Shown here piece by piece: positions 57,260-64,000 of a DNA stretch of 64,000 bases. The DNA comes from CAVONV01 sp963697355 (GTDB taxonomy: Bacteria > Acidobacteriota > Vicinamibacteria > Marinacidobacterales > DATDRI01). The notes beneath the pieces are model-generated. The model was not told where the DNA came from. It was given only the letters and a program-made list of their open reading frames with translations, and searched no databases. The stretch is taken from the NCBI GenBank assembly GCA_963697355.1, contig CAVONV010000023.1, positions 620,001-684,000 of the forward strand, read 5' to 3'. The position numbers and the translations under genes are program-made. The number at the start of each line of letters is the position of its first letter. Positions within the stretch are counted from its first letter, which is position 1.

Positions 57260-57769
57260 TCACCACACTCCGCGTAGCCGCAGAGAGCCTTCGGCCTTTC
57301 GTGCCACTCCCACCCTGCCGCTGACCGGTCCCAGTGCCAGATCGCGGCAAGGGCGGCGCGGCCCAGCCCTCGCTCTGCTCGAGGGTGGTCTCCGCGCGGC
57401 CGCGACTCCATCCACGACAAGAGCACCCGCGCTTCTCGTCGAGCAAGTCCCATTCGTTCCGGTCACCGGACCTGCGGTCCGGCAGACGATCAAGGTTGAG
57501 GAGGACCGCCCTCGTCGGTCATGGAGTTGGCACGATCCTTCCTCCTGGACACGAAAACGCCTGCGCTGGTCTTCGATAACGAAGGTGACCATCATGTTGA
57601 TCTGATACTCGATGACCGAACCTTTGCTCACGTGCACTTGCTGCTCCTTGACCCACGCGCTTCGGACGTTGCGCAGCGTTTTGGTCGCCCTGACGATTCC
57701 TTGTTTGAGAGCATCCTCGAAGCTCTTGCTCGAGGTCGCTCTGCTCTCGGAAACCTTGGTTACCGACAT
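57260..57769 (-). CDS. Second dodecin, stop codon lost (extended C-terminus)
   Basis: The first 67 residues are a dodecin (MSVTKVSESRATSSKSFEDA, VRATKTLRNVRSAWVKEQQV, NMMVTFVIED), about 73% identical to the copy at 53.3 kb. Instead of stopping after FVIED the frame runs on for ~100 arginine-rich residues to 57260. Dodecins normally end at this point, so the stop was lost by deletion or an indel. The ATG at 57769 is preceded by AAGGGGATGAG. Confidence 0.8.
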   Translation of the reverse strand: MSVTKVSESRATSSKSFEDALKQGIVRATKTLRNVRSAWVKEQQVHVSKGSVIEYQINMMVTFVIEDQRRRFRVQEEGSCQLHDRRGRSSSTLIVCRTAGPVTGTNGTCSTRSAGALVVDGVAAARRPPSSRARAGPRRPCRDLALGPVSGRVGVARKAEGSLRLRGVW

Positions 57770-57836
57770 CTCATCCCCTTTTCCCATCCCCCCGCGCGTG
57801 TTGTTCGAGGAAACGTCGAAGGTGTCGAGGCCGCGG

Positions 57837-57953
57837 TCAGGGCAGGCTAGCCCGCTTTGCCTCGTCACGCCACGCGCCGTTCGCGTAGATAGCCGCCTCG
57901 ACGCGGCGGTTCTGCCGCCGGCCCTGTTCCGTCCTGTCCGCAGCTAAACGAGG
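57837..57953 (-). pseudogene. C-terminal remnant of an OmpA-family protein
   Basis: The minus strand encodes DRTEQGRRQNRRVEAAIYAN then GAWRDEAKRASLP and a stop. GRxxNRRVE followed by IYANxxW is the normal end of OmpA peptidoglycan-binding lipoproteins. The rest of the domain is absent. Confidence 0.65.
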
Positions 57954-58072
57954 CGTGAGGACGCCACGCCAAGGGAAGCGAGGTAGTATTCGCCCTCTTA
58001 GAGTGCCCGCATCTGGGGGTGCAGCACGGCTCCTGGCACAGTGATTGCTTCGTTTCCCTGAGGAGAAACTCC

Positions 58073-59534
58073 ATGGCCGACTTTCAGGCAATCCGTAGCC
58101 TCGGCGACCAGCTCTTCTCGCGGACCGCGGGAGCGCCCCTGGTGCGCGGGAATGCCGTGCGCCTCCTGCGCGACGCCGCGGAGAACTACCCCGCGTGGCT
58201 GGAAGCGATCAGGTCGGCGCGGCGCACCGTCCACTTCGAGAACTACATCGTCCATGACGATCATGTGGGACAGCGTTTCGCCGATGCGCTACGGGAGAAG
58301 GCGCAAGAGCGGGTGTCCGTGCGCGTGGTCTATGACTGGTTCGGCTCTCTGGGCAAAGCCTCCGGCGGCTTCTGGCGCCACCTGCGCGAGGGCGGAGTTG
58401 ACGTCAGATGCTACAACCCGCCGCGCCTGGACCAGCCGCTGGGCTGGATCGGGCGCGACCACCGCAAGTGCCTCGTGGTCGACGGCCAGGTCGCGTTCGT
58501 CACCGGACTCTGCGTGGGACGGATGTGGGAGGGGGCGCCGGCGCGCGGCCTGGCCGGGTGGCGCGACACCGGTGTGGAGGTTCGCGGCCCCGCGGTGGCC
58601 GAGGTGGCCCGCGCCTTCGCCGACACCTGGGAGGCCACGGGCACACCGCTGGCTCCCGACGAGGTCGCCCCGCCCGAGCTCCCCGCAGAGGGCGACTTGG
58701 ACCTGCGAGTCGTGGCGACGACACCGGGCACCGCCGGGCTGTATCGGCTCGATCCCCTGGTCGCCTCGCTTGCCCGCCGCACGCTGTGGCTTACCGACGC
58801 CTACTTTGCCGGCACGTCGAGCTACGTGCAGTCGCTGCGGGCGGCGGCGCAGGACGGCGTCGACGTGAGGCTGCTCGTCCCCGGCGCGGGCAGCGACGTC
58901 CCGATGATGCAAGCTGTGTCCCGCGCCGGGTATCGTGCGCTGCTCGAGGCCGGCGTCCGCGTCTACGAATGGAACGGCCCGATGCTCCACGCCAAGACCG
59001 CAGTGGCTGACGCGCGCTGGGCGCGGGTAGGATCCACCAACCTCAACCTGGCGAGCTGGATGGGGAACCGGGAGTTGGACGTGGTGGTGGAGAACGAGGT
59101 CTTCGGCCGCCGCATGGAGGAGATGTTCCAGGACGACATCGGCAACGCCACCGAGATCGTACTTCGCCGGGCGTCTCGGGTGCGCCCCGCGGGGGACGTT
59201 CGGGTGCGCCGGGTCCGGGGCGCAGGGGGGAGCGCGAACGCGTGCCGTGGCTGGCGCGCTGCGCGTCGGCAACGCCCTCGGGTCCGTTCTGACCGCTAGG
59301 CGGGTCCACGGGCCGGCAGAGCGCTGGCTCATGGGCGAGGGCGGGCTCCTACTCACCGTTCTGGCCGCCCTCGGGTTCGTGTGGCCGCGCCTTCTGGCCT
59401 GGCCGCTCGCCGCGTTCAGCCTGTGGCTCGGGCTCGCGCTACTCCTCCGTGCCGCACGGCGAAAGGCAGCGACGCCTCCGCCGCGTCCTCACGCCTCCGC
59501 CGAGTTCGAGAGCGACGCCAGCGCCAGCGTCTAG
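58073..59534 (+). CDS. Phospholipase D/cardiolipin-synthase-like protein, one frameshift
   Basis: Both HKD motifs are complete: H130-K132-D137 in DHRKCLVVDG and H306-K308-D313 in LHAKTAVAD, the latter followed by the usual GSTNLNLASW. The ATG at 58073 follows TGAGGAGAAA. Near 59235 the frame changes and the expected C-terminal tail with two membrane helices follows (GEGGLLLTVLAALGFVWPRL, WPLAAFSLWLGLALLL) to 59534. The enzyme probably makes cardiolipin. Its 3' part is duplicated with an internal deletion at 60.9-61.2 kb. Confidence 0.87.
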
Positions 59535-59577
59535 GCCAGAGCCGCCGTCACTCGTCAGGTGGTGCGGAGACCGAAGC

Positions 59578-59790
59578 GTGAACCGGGATGGCCGCGGCTT
59601 CGAGAGCTCCGATGGGGGCGAACTCCATGAACGCGTCGACGGGCATGGTGAGCCGAATCTCGAGTCTTGTCCCTCACCGTAGTTCGACTCGAAGACGTTC
59701 TCGACGCTATCGTCGGAGTTGAGCGGGTTCCCGCCCGCTGGAACGTAAGTACCGCGACATTGCGTTCGGAAGAAATCTACCCTCCCGCTC
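59578..59790 (-). pseudogene. Fragment of the 45.6-kb secreted-protein gene with part of its leader
   Basis: 59578-59700 matches 45735-45855 (shared ATGAACGCGTCGA and GGGCATGGTGAGCCGAATCT). After a deletion, 59752-59780 matches the upstream region at 46245-46275 (CATTGCGTTCGG then AGAAAT). So middle coding sequence was joined to leader sequence, and the N-terminal coding half is missing. Confidence 0.7.
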
Positions 59791-59848
59791 GAACCTCGGT
59801 CTCCTCCAGAAGGGCGGGTTCGATTCCGCCGAAAGCGCCCGCGCCCTT

Positions 59849-60063
59849 GGATCATCGAGCGCAGCGCGCGCTCCCTGGAGCGCATCATCGCAGACCTGCT
59901 CCACGCGTCGCGTACCGCCGCAGGCGGGTTGTTGATGCTCAGCCCGCAGCTTGTCGACCTCCGAGGCGTGGTCCAGGTTGCGGTGGACGCCATCTCAGGG
60001 GAAGCGGCCCTCGAAGGCCTCGAGCTCACCTGTTCTCGACGTCATCGCGAAAATGGCCCGTAA
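59849..60063 (+). pseudogene. Histidine-kinase dimerisation-domain fragment
   Basis: The plus strand encodes IIERSARSLERIIADLLHAS then RTAAGGLLMLSPQLVDLRGV and EAALEGLELTC, which follows HisKA-to-HATPase linkers (Rl.rii.DLL..SR...G.l.L....vdl...v). The phospho-accepting His segment and the ATPase domain are missing. It converges on a response-regulator fragment. Confidence 0.5.
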
Positions 60064-60440
60064 GAGCGTGGGCCGAGATAAGGAACGATAGGGCCAGGGC
60101 CATTGCCCACGGGCCTTCGCTGGATGTCGTCACCCGAGAGACAAATGCCTACGACAAGCCGCGGTTGGTCGGCCTTGTATTCCCTCAAGCGGTTGAAGAG
60201 GGTCTTCAGGCTTATCTTGAGAACATCGGCGACGTTCTTCTTGTCGCCCTGGAATTGTTCGGGGTCGCTAGGATGGGGCGCCGCTCCGCCTCCGCGATGG
60301 GAGTCCCCACCCGCATTACCAGGGTCGAAGCCGCCACCTCCTGGGTGACACCGAGCGGGAGGGCGTCGACGCCCACGTCCCCTCGGCGAGGATGAATCGC
60401 ATGCGGCCTGCCAGGAACACGCCAACCGGATGAGCCAGCA
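60042..60440 (-). pseudogene. C-terminal fragment of a sigma-54-dependent response regulator (NtrC family)
   Basis: RMRFILAEG and GVDALPLGVTQEVAA, then VGTPIAEAERR, then in the next frame GDKKNVADVLKISLKTLFNR with LREYKA match the end of NtrC-type regulators: the linker after the AAA domain and the Fis-type HTH. The receiver and AAA domains are missing and at least one frameshift is present. The first ~90 bases of this fragment are inside the repeated unit. Confidence 0.7.
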
Positions 60441-60827
60441 GCCGCTTGGGCACTCGCCTCCGACACCGAGACGGAGCGACGCGAGGGAAGAATTGAAGAA
60501 TGTACAAAGGGCCACGAAAAACGGACGCCCGCGCCTTCGAGGAAAAAGCGATGAGGCTATCTGCGGAAAGCACCGTCGATTCGCTGCGCTTGTCCCAATC
60601 GACTGTTGGCACAGGGTGTGCAAATCAAACAGATCGCGGGTCGCACTTTGACGCGGTCCAACTTCCAGGCGCCACTGCTCTGGACAGCAATCAGGAGAAG
60701 CGAATGAACTATAAGAACGGGATCGCCTTAGATACGTTTGGAAACTCGTCTGAGCGCACCCTTGGCTCAATCGAGTCGTCAAGGCTCGCCCAAGCCTACC
60801 TTCGACTAACCGACGCCTATCGGCTTT
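60352..60827. repeat. Direct repeat unit, copy 1 (~475 bp)
   Basis: Nearly identical to 63532-64000 over its whole length, with a few substitutions and a 7-base insertion (TTGAAGA near 60493). It contains the start of the response-regulator fragment, a sigma-54 promoter and the start of a small ORF. Copy 2 runs off the window, so the full unit may be longer. Confidence 0.9.
60607..60622 (+). promoter_or_regulatory. Sigma-54 promoter (-24/-12), copy 1
   Basis: TGGCACAGGGTGTGCA matches the consensus TGGCAC-N5-TTGCA at all invariant bases, including GG at -24 and GC at -12; the only departure is G for T just before TGC. It points to the small ORF starting 81 bases downstream. Confidence 0.65.
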
Positions 60828-60910
60828 CGGACGGTCCGTCACCGCGGAACTCCGCGATAGACGCAAAGGCGAAAAGGATCGCACGTGCTCTCGCCGTCTC
60901 GGTCTGCTAG
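60704..60910 (+). CDS. Small hypothetical protein (68 aa) behind a sigma-54 promoter
   Basis: The ATG at 60704 follows AGGAGAAG. The product begins MNYKNGIALDTFGNSSERTL and contains SSRLAQAYLRLTDAYRLSDG; it is soluble and slightly basic. I recognise no family. The stop lies exactly at the junction with the phospholipase D fragment, so the true C-terminus may have been lost. The start is repeated in copy 2. Confidence 0.5.
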   Translation: MNYKNGIALDTFGNSSERTLGSIESSRLAQAYLRLTDAYRLSDGPSPRNSAIDAKAKRIARALAVSVC

Positions 60911-61190
60911 CGGGCAGGCTCCAGCAACCTCAACCTGACGAGCTGGATGGGGAACCGGGAGTTGGACGTCGTGGTGGAGAACGAGGTCTTCGGTCGTCGC
61001 ATGGAGGAGATGTTCCAGGACGACATCGGCAACGCCACCAAGATCGTACTCCGCGGGACGTCTCGGGTGCGCCCCGCGGGGGACGTTCGGGTGCGCCGGG
61101 TCCGGGGCGCAGGGGCGAGCGCGACGCGCGACGCGTCCTTACGCCGCCGCCGAGCTCGAGAGCGACCAGCAGCGTCTAGGCCAGAGAGGG
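60911..61190 (+). pseudogene. 3' fragment of the phospholipase D gene with internal deletion
   Basis: 60911-61125 matches 59028-59240 (encoding SNLNLTSWMGNRELDVVVEN, parent TNLNLASWMGNRELDVVVEN). After a ~240-base deletion 61135-61190 matches 59488-59540, the end of the gene. Identity is high, so the duplication is recent compared with most fragments here. Confidence 0.8.
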
Positions 61191-61196
61191 TCGTAG

Positions 61197-61290
61197 CCTC
61201 CCTACGACATGAGCGTAGCTCGTCCTCGCGGCCGTATTTGAGTTGCGCCATCTGGGCCACGGAAGCGGCCGGATGGGCGGCCTGCTGCTC
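61197..61290 (-). pseudogene. Possible DUF305-like fragment
   Basis: The minus strand encodes VAQMAQLKYGREDELRS, which resembles the DUF305 pattern MAqlelkYGkDpELR. Only this helix is present. A 25-base match to the DUF3185 gene end follows at 61350-61375. Weak. Confidence 0.3.
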
Positions 61291-61533
61291 CGCGTGTGGA
61301 ATCTACAATCCACCGCCCCCCACGGCTCTCGATGGCGATCCTTCGATCGCTACTTCTTCCCGGTGAGCAGAAGTCCAAGGCGTGAAAGCCCCGCGTAGGG
61401 CCCGGCTTGCGCTCGGCCCTTGGCGCGGTTGTGATGCCTCGCTATAGACTGAAGCGCCGCCACACGGTCAATGACCGAATCGGAATCGAGCCCGATTCTG
61501 GTTCGTAAGCTCCAGAATGAGTTTGGAGGAAAT

Positions 61534-62098
61534 ATGAGAATGATGTCCTTGTCTCTCACCATGTCCTTGTGCGCTCTCCTATTGGGATTGGGATGTGGCG
61601 GCCGGTCATCTTCGAGCGGCCGCTCTTCCCAACCGTCTCCCTCCCGCACGCAACCGCTGGCACAGGGTATCCAGCTCTATGAGGCCCGTCAGTATGGACA
61701 GGCGGTTCGGGTTCTCTCCGAGGTCGTCCGTGCCGAACCGGGCAATCTGCAGGCACGAACCTACCTGGGCCTCTCCGAGGTCCAAAGCGGTCAATACAAC
61801 CAGGGCGTCGAGCGGCTCCAAGCGGTGATCGCCGAAGACCCCGGAAGTTTCCTGGCTTACTACGGCACGGGATTGGCCTACGGGTATCTGAATCGGCTGG
61901 ATGATTCGATTGATGCGCTCGAGAAGACGTTGGCCCTCAATCCGAATCACGCCTACGCTCACTACCACCTGGGACTGGCTTACAACCAAAGAAGAGAGCT
62001 CGAATCGAGCGATTCTCCATCTATCTCGATTCCTCGAGCTTGCTCCCGACTCACCTGAAGCGCCACAGGTAAAAGCACTTCTCGCGAGCCTCCGTTGA
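61534..62098 (+). CDS. TPR-repeat lipoprotein, one frameshift
   Basis: The ATG at 61534 follows TTGGAGGA. A signal peptide ends in the lipobox LGLGC. Four TPR-like units follow (GIQLYEARQYGQAVRVLSEV, TYLGLSEVQSGQYNQGVERL, YYGTGLAYGYLNRLDDSIDA, AHYHLGLAYNQRRE). Near 61995 the frame changes and the expected end AILHLSRFLELAPDSPEAPQ follows to 62098. It is probably an outer- or inner-membrane anchored scaffold protein. Confidence 0.8.
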
Positions 62099-62311
62099 CC
62101 ACGGGGAGCGCGAGAGCAGCAATAGAACGTTCAGAATCCGATATCGCACTCGGACTGGAAGCGCTCGAGGCTCGGCCGCCAGAGTATGTGATTCCAGCAT
62201 CGTCACCGTCCGCCGAGACTCAGTTATAGGAGTTTTTACTTCGGCTGCCCGCGTCCTGCCCTAGAATTGTCGCCTCCAGCCTGGGTTTCTGCGGTGGCCT
62301 CCTCGATTTCG

Positions 62312-62580
62312 TTTTGACTACTTGTCTTTCTTTGAGGCCGAATCCGCCGGTTGCTCCTGCGCCGGCTTCGGCTGCCATCGCTCCTGCAACGCCGGCATGT
62401 TCTTGCTGTGGGTTGGAATCACAATCTCGTCACCTTTGCGGAATGTTGTTTCATCATCCGCAGGTGAAAACTTGCCATCACGGTAATAGCAGATGACCTT
62501 GGCACCGGCAGGCAATTACAGGTCCTTGGCCGCGACCGTATCTTCCTCTTTCGCAATCAAGGTGAAAAACCGGGCCTGTA
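62312..62580 (-). pseudogene. Copy of the trkA C-terminal region with nonsense mutation
   Basis: The segment matches 48484-48752 at about nine of ten bases or better and encodes GAKVICYYRDGKFSPADDET. One codon after AKDL is changed from AAA to TAA, so the copy is interrupted. At 62580 the homology ends abruptly and transposase sequence begins. Confidence 0.82.
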
Positions 62581-62947
62581 CGGGGCGCACTCCAACCGTC
62601 TTGCGCCATCGTCCGGACGAGCCGACGAATTTCGGCGTCGACGCGAGGCCGCCCCGGATGGCGTCCCTGCTAGATCTTTGCCCAGTATCGACGGAAATCG
62701 ATCCCGATTCCACCGCGCCACCGTTGACAACGAGTAAGTGGCACGCCCACCCGGGCCACGAGGCTCGAAGTGCAACCCAGAATGCTCGGTCCGTGTCCGC
62801 GAGCTGTGGCCTGGGGCGCTCCTTTTTGAGCGCCGTAACTTGCTGCCGCAAGGCGAGATCTTCAATCATAAGATCGGCTCGGCGCCGACACAGCGCCCGG
62901 ATCGCAAGGGCGCCGACAGAGACGAGGAAGATGAGAACACGGAGCAT
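62581..62947 (-). mobile_element. Transposase N-terminal fragment (integrase-core family)
   Basis: The minus strand encodes DLALRQQVTALKKERPRPQL then ADTDRAFWVALRASWPGWAC and, after a shift, VARWNRDRF. This is the opening of DDE transposases with the pattern LRqQl.vlkr..prprl...dr.fW..l...w.gW. The catalytic core is missing; the sequence stops where the trkA copy begins. No terminal repeats were seen. Confidence 0.65.
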
Positions 62948-63069
62948 AGCCGCGCAGTTTGGCGTTCTTCCTCCGTAATCTCAAGCCGGGGAACGGCGCG
63001 TAAGTCTCTGATTTCACGCGCGGACGGATTTTGATGAGGCACAGGGACCTGAAGAAGGCTCCCAACACA

Positions 63070-63365
63070 GCGCCCTCACACTAATGGGCTTGAGGAAAAA
63101 AAGTCGATCATCTATCTAAAGAGAACGTTACCGGTTATTCACATTGTGACGACGCCAATGACGTTTTCTATCTCGAGCAAGGGAAAGTGAAAATCACCGT
63201 CGTGTCCTGGAGTGGAAAAGAAGCCGTCCTCACCCAACCGGACGATAATAGCTTTTTTGGCGCACCATGCTTGACCGGACAGCGCGTTCGGCTATCGACT
63301 GCCACAGTGCTCACCGACAGTACCGTCGTTGGTTTTGACAAAGGAGTCAGGAGGCAGACGAGCCC
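63070..63365 (+). pseudogene. Decayed copy of the Crp/Fnr gene
   Basis: It aligns with 35203-35495 of the intact regulator gene. The protein-like part is VKITVVSWSGKEAVLTQPDD with NSFFGAPCLTGQRVRLSTAT (parent VKITVVSRSGKEAVLALLGE, NNFFGEGCLNGQRVRLSTAR). Earlier parts are frameshifted and the DNA-binding half is missing. Confidence 0.8.
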
Positions 63366-63470
63366 GGTCGTTTCCCCAGACGCCAGGTCGACGTCCATTG
63401 TTTGGAGAGCGGCACACGGGTCGAGGCCCGCACCCATGCGACCCGACAATCCGACTCGGCGCATAGCAGC
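63355..63470 (-). pseudogene. Fragment of a GH94/NdvB-type cyclic glucan synthase
   Basis: The minus strand encodes RRVGLSGRMGAGLDPCAALQ then VDLASGETTGLVCLL, matching the pattern G.GlDPCAALQ...eLapGE..evvFLLG of NdvB-type glucan synthases. Only ~35 residues remain; the right part abuts the Crp remnant in opposite orientation. Confidence 0.5.
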
Positions 63471-63779
63471 CGGGGCTGCCAGGTTATTCAGACGGTATCC
63501 TACATAGGTGATAATTGACATTTCGACTCGACGAGCGGGAGGGCGTCGACGCCCACGTCCCCTCGGCGAGGATGAATCGCATGCGGCCTGCCAGGAACAC
63601 GCCAACCGGATGAGCCAGCAGCCGCTTGGGCACGGGCCTCCGACACCGAGACGGAGCGACGCGAGGGAAGAATGTACAAAGGGCCCACGAAGAACGAGCG
63701 CCCGTGCCTTCGAGGAAAAAGCGATGAGGCTATCTGCGGAAAGCACCGTCGATTCGCTGCGCTCGTCCCAATCGACTGT

Positions 63780-63795
63780 TGGCACGGGGTGTGCA
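63780..63795 (+). promoter_or_regulatory. Sigma-54 promoter (-24/-12), copy 2
   Basis: TGGCACGGGGTGTGCA fits the consensus TGGCACG-N4-TTGCA with one mismatch. It lies 81 bases before the ATG at 63877. Confidence 0.65.
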
Positions 63796-63876
63796 AATCA
63801 AACAGATCGCGGGTCGCACTTTGACGCGGTCCAACTTCCAGGCGCCACTGCTCTGGACAGCAATCAGGAGAAGCGA

Positions 63877-64000
63877 ATGAACTATAAGAACGGGATCGCC
63901 TTAGATACGTTTGGAAACTCGTCTGAGCGCACCCTTGGCTCAATCGAGTCGTCAAGGCTCGCCCGAGCCTACCTTCGACTAACCGACGCCTATCGGCTTT
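63877..64000 (+). CDS. Small hypothetical protein, copy 2 (3' partial)
   Basis: The same opening as the ORF at 60704 (MNYKNGIALDTFGNSSERTL) with the same ribosome site AGGAGAAG; one visible change is SSRLARAYL for SSRLAQAYL. It runs off the right edge, where the true C-terminus could be learned. Confidence 0.5.
   Translation, partial: MNYKNGIALDTFGNSSERTLGSIESSRLARAYLRLTDAYRL

Larger units (their letters stand above)
63532..64000. repeat. Direct repeat unit, copy 2 (cut by window edge)
   Basis: Matches 60352-60827. Copy 2 lacks the 7-base TTGAAGA and has a slightly better sigma-54 site. Its left boundary is shared with copy 1 at CGAGCGGGAG. Confidence 0.9.

Noticed and set aside
58289..59356. 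355-codon minus-strand frame opposite phospholipase D
   Set aside because: Opposite two intact HKD motifs; composition is that of a shadow frame.
1..64000. CRISPR arrays, rRNA and tRNA genes
   Set aside because: No regularly spaced repeats with unique spacers and no tRNA cloverleaf or rRNA core sequence was found.
53500..64000. Integron cassette array as an explanation of the fragment mosaic
   Set aside because: Fragments are in both orientations, have no common attC-like ends and no integrase gene is present; the 11-bp hairpin at 53636 is not repeated.

Overview
The window is about 57% GC and has no rRNA or tRNA genes that I could find. The gene content suggests a free-living Gram-negative bacterium, most like an acidobacterial or deltaproteobacterial lineage: S9 peptidases, HEAT-cyclophilin and M48 proteins, B12 radical SAM proteins, OmpA remnants, TrkH/TrkA and sigma-54 elements. 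This placement is inferred from gene content and is not certain. Many conserved genes carry single-base frameshifts while the protein sequence stays conserved on both sides. The frameshifts are unevenly spread (almost none at 12-21 kb; dense at 4.8-6.9, 24.5-26 and 48-52 kb), so some are probably assembly indels and others real decay.

Layout. 0-4 kb: a HEAT-repeat/cyclophilin protein whose 3' end carries a REP-like inverted repeat, then a REC-GGDEF-EAL protein with a degenerate receiver. 4-15 kb: a minus-strand envelope cluster (membrane protein, broken S9 peptidase, PAP2 phosphatase, small membrane protein), an intact S9 lipoprotein peptidase, a shikimate-kinase-like protein without its P-loop, YjbQ and a very large M48 membrane protease. 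15.5-21.6 kb: a sugar operon (FGGY kinase, lipoprotein binding protein, ATPase, two permeases). 21.7-22.4 kb: a Doc/AbrB toxin-antitoxin pair with a perfect 18-bp operator.

22.6-31.4 kb: a minus-strand carbohydrate cluster with two GH130-type enzymes, three GT4 glycosyltransferases (one fused to an alpha/alpha barrel), a GH100-like enzyme and a PIG-L deacetylase. 31.5-35 kb: two B12-binding radical SAM proteins. 35-45 kb is signalling: a Crp/Fnr regulator, a secreted protein with ten two-cysteine repeats, an XRE regulator with operators, a PAS-SpoIIE phosphatase, a PAS-GGDEF-EAL enzyme, a diadenylate cyclase and a slipin. A 22-bp sequence containing a CRP-geometry palindrome occurs both upstream of the Crp/Fnr gene and upstream of the GGDEF-EAL gene.

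45-64 kb: small stress and envelope genes (GlsB/YeaQ, VIT1, TrkH/TrkA, RNB nuclease, DUF3185, two dodecins, lmo0937-type, M48, phospholipase D, TPR lipoprotein) set in a mosaic of gene fragments. Many fragments are 3' ends, and several have their parent gene inside this window (TrkA, M48, phospholipase D, Crp, radical SAM, the 45.6-kb secreted protein). A ~475-bp unit carrying a sigma-54 promoter and a small ORF is present twice. This fragment mosaic is the most unusual feature of the window.
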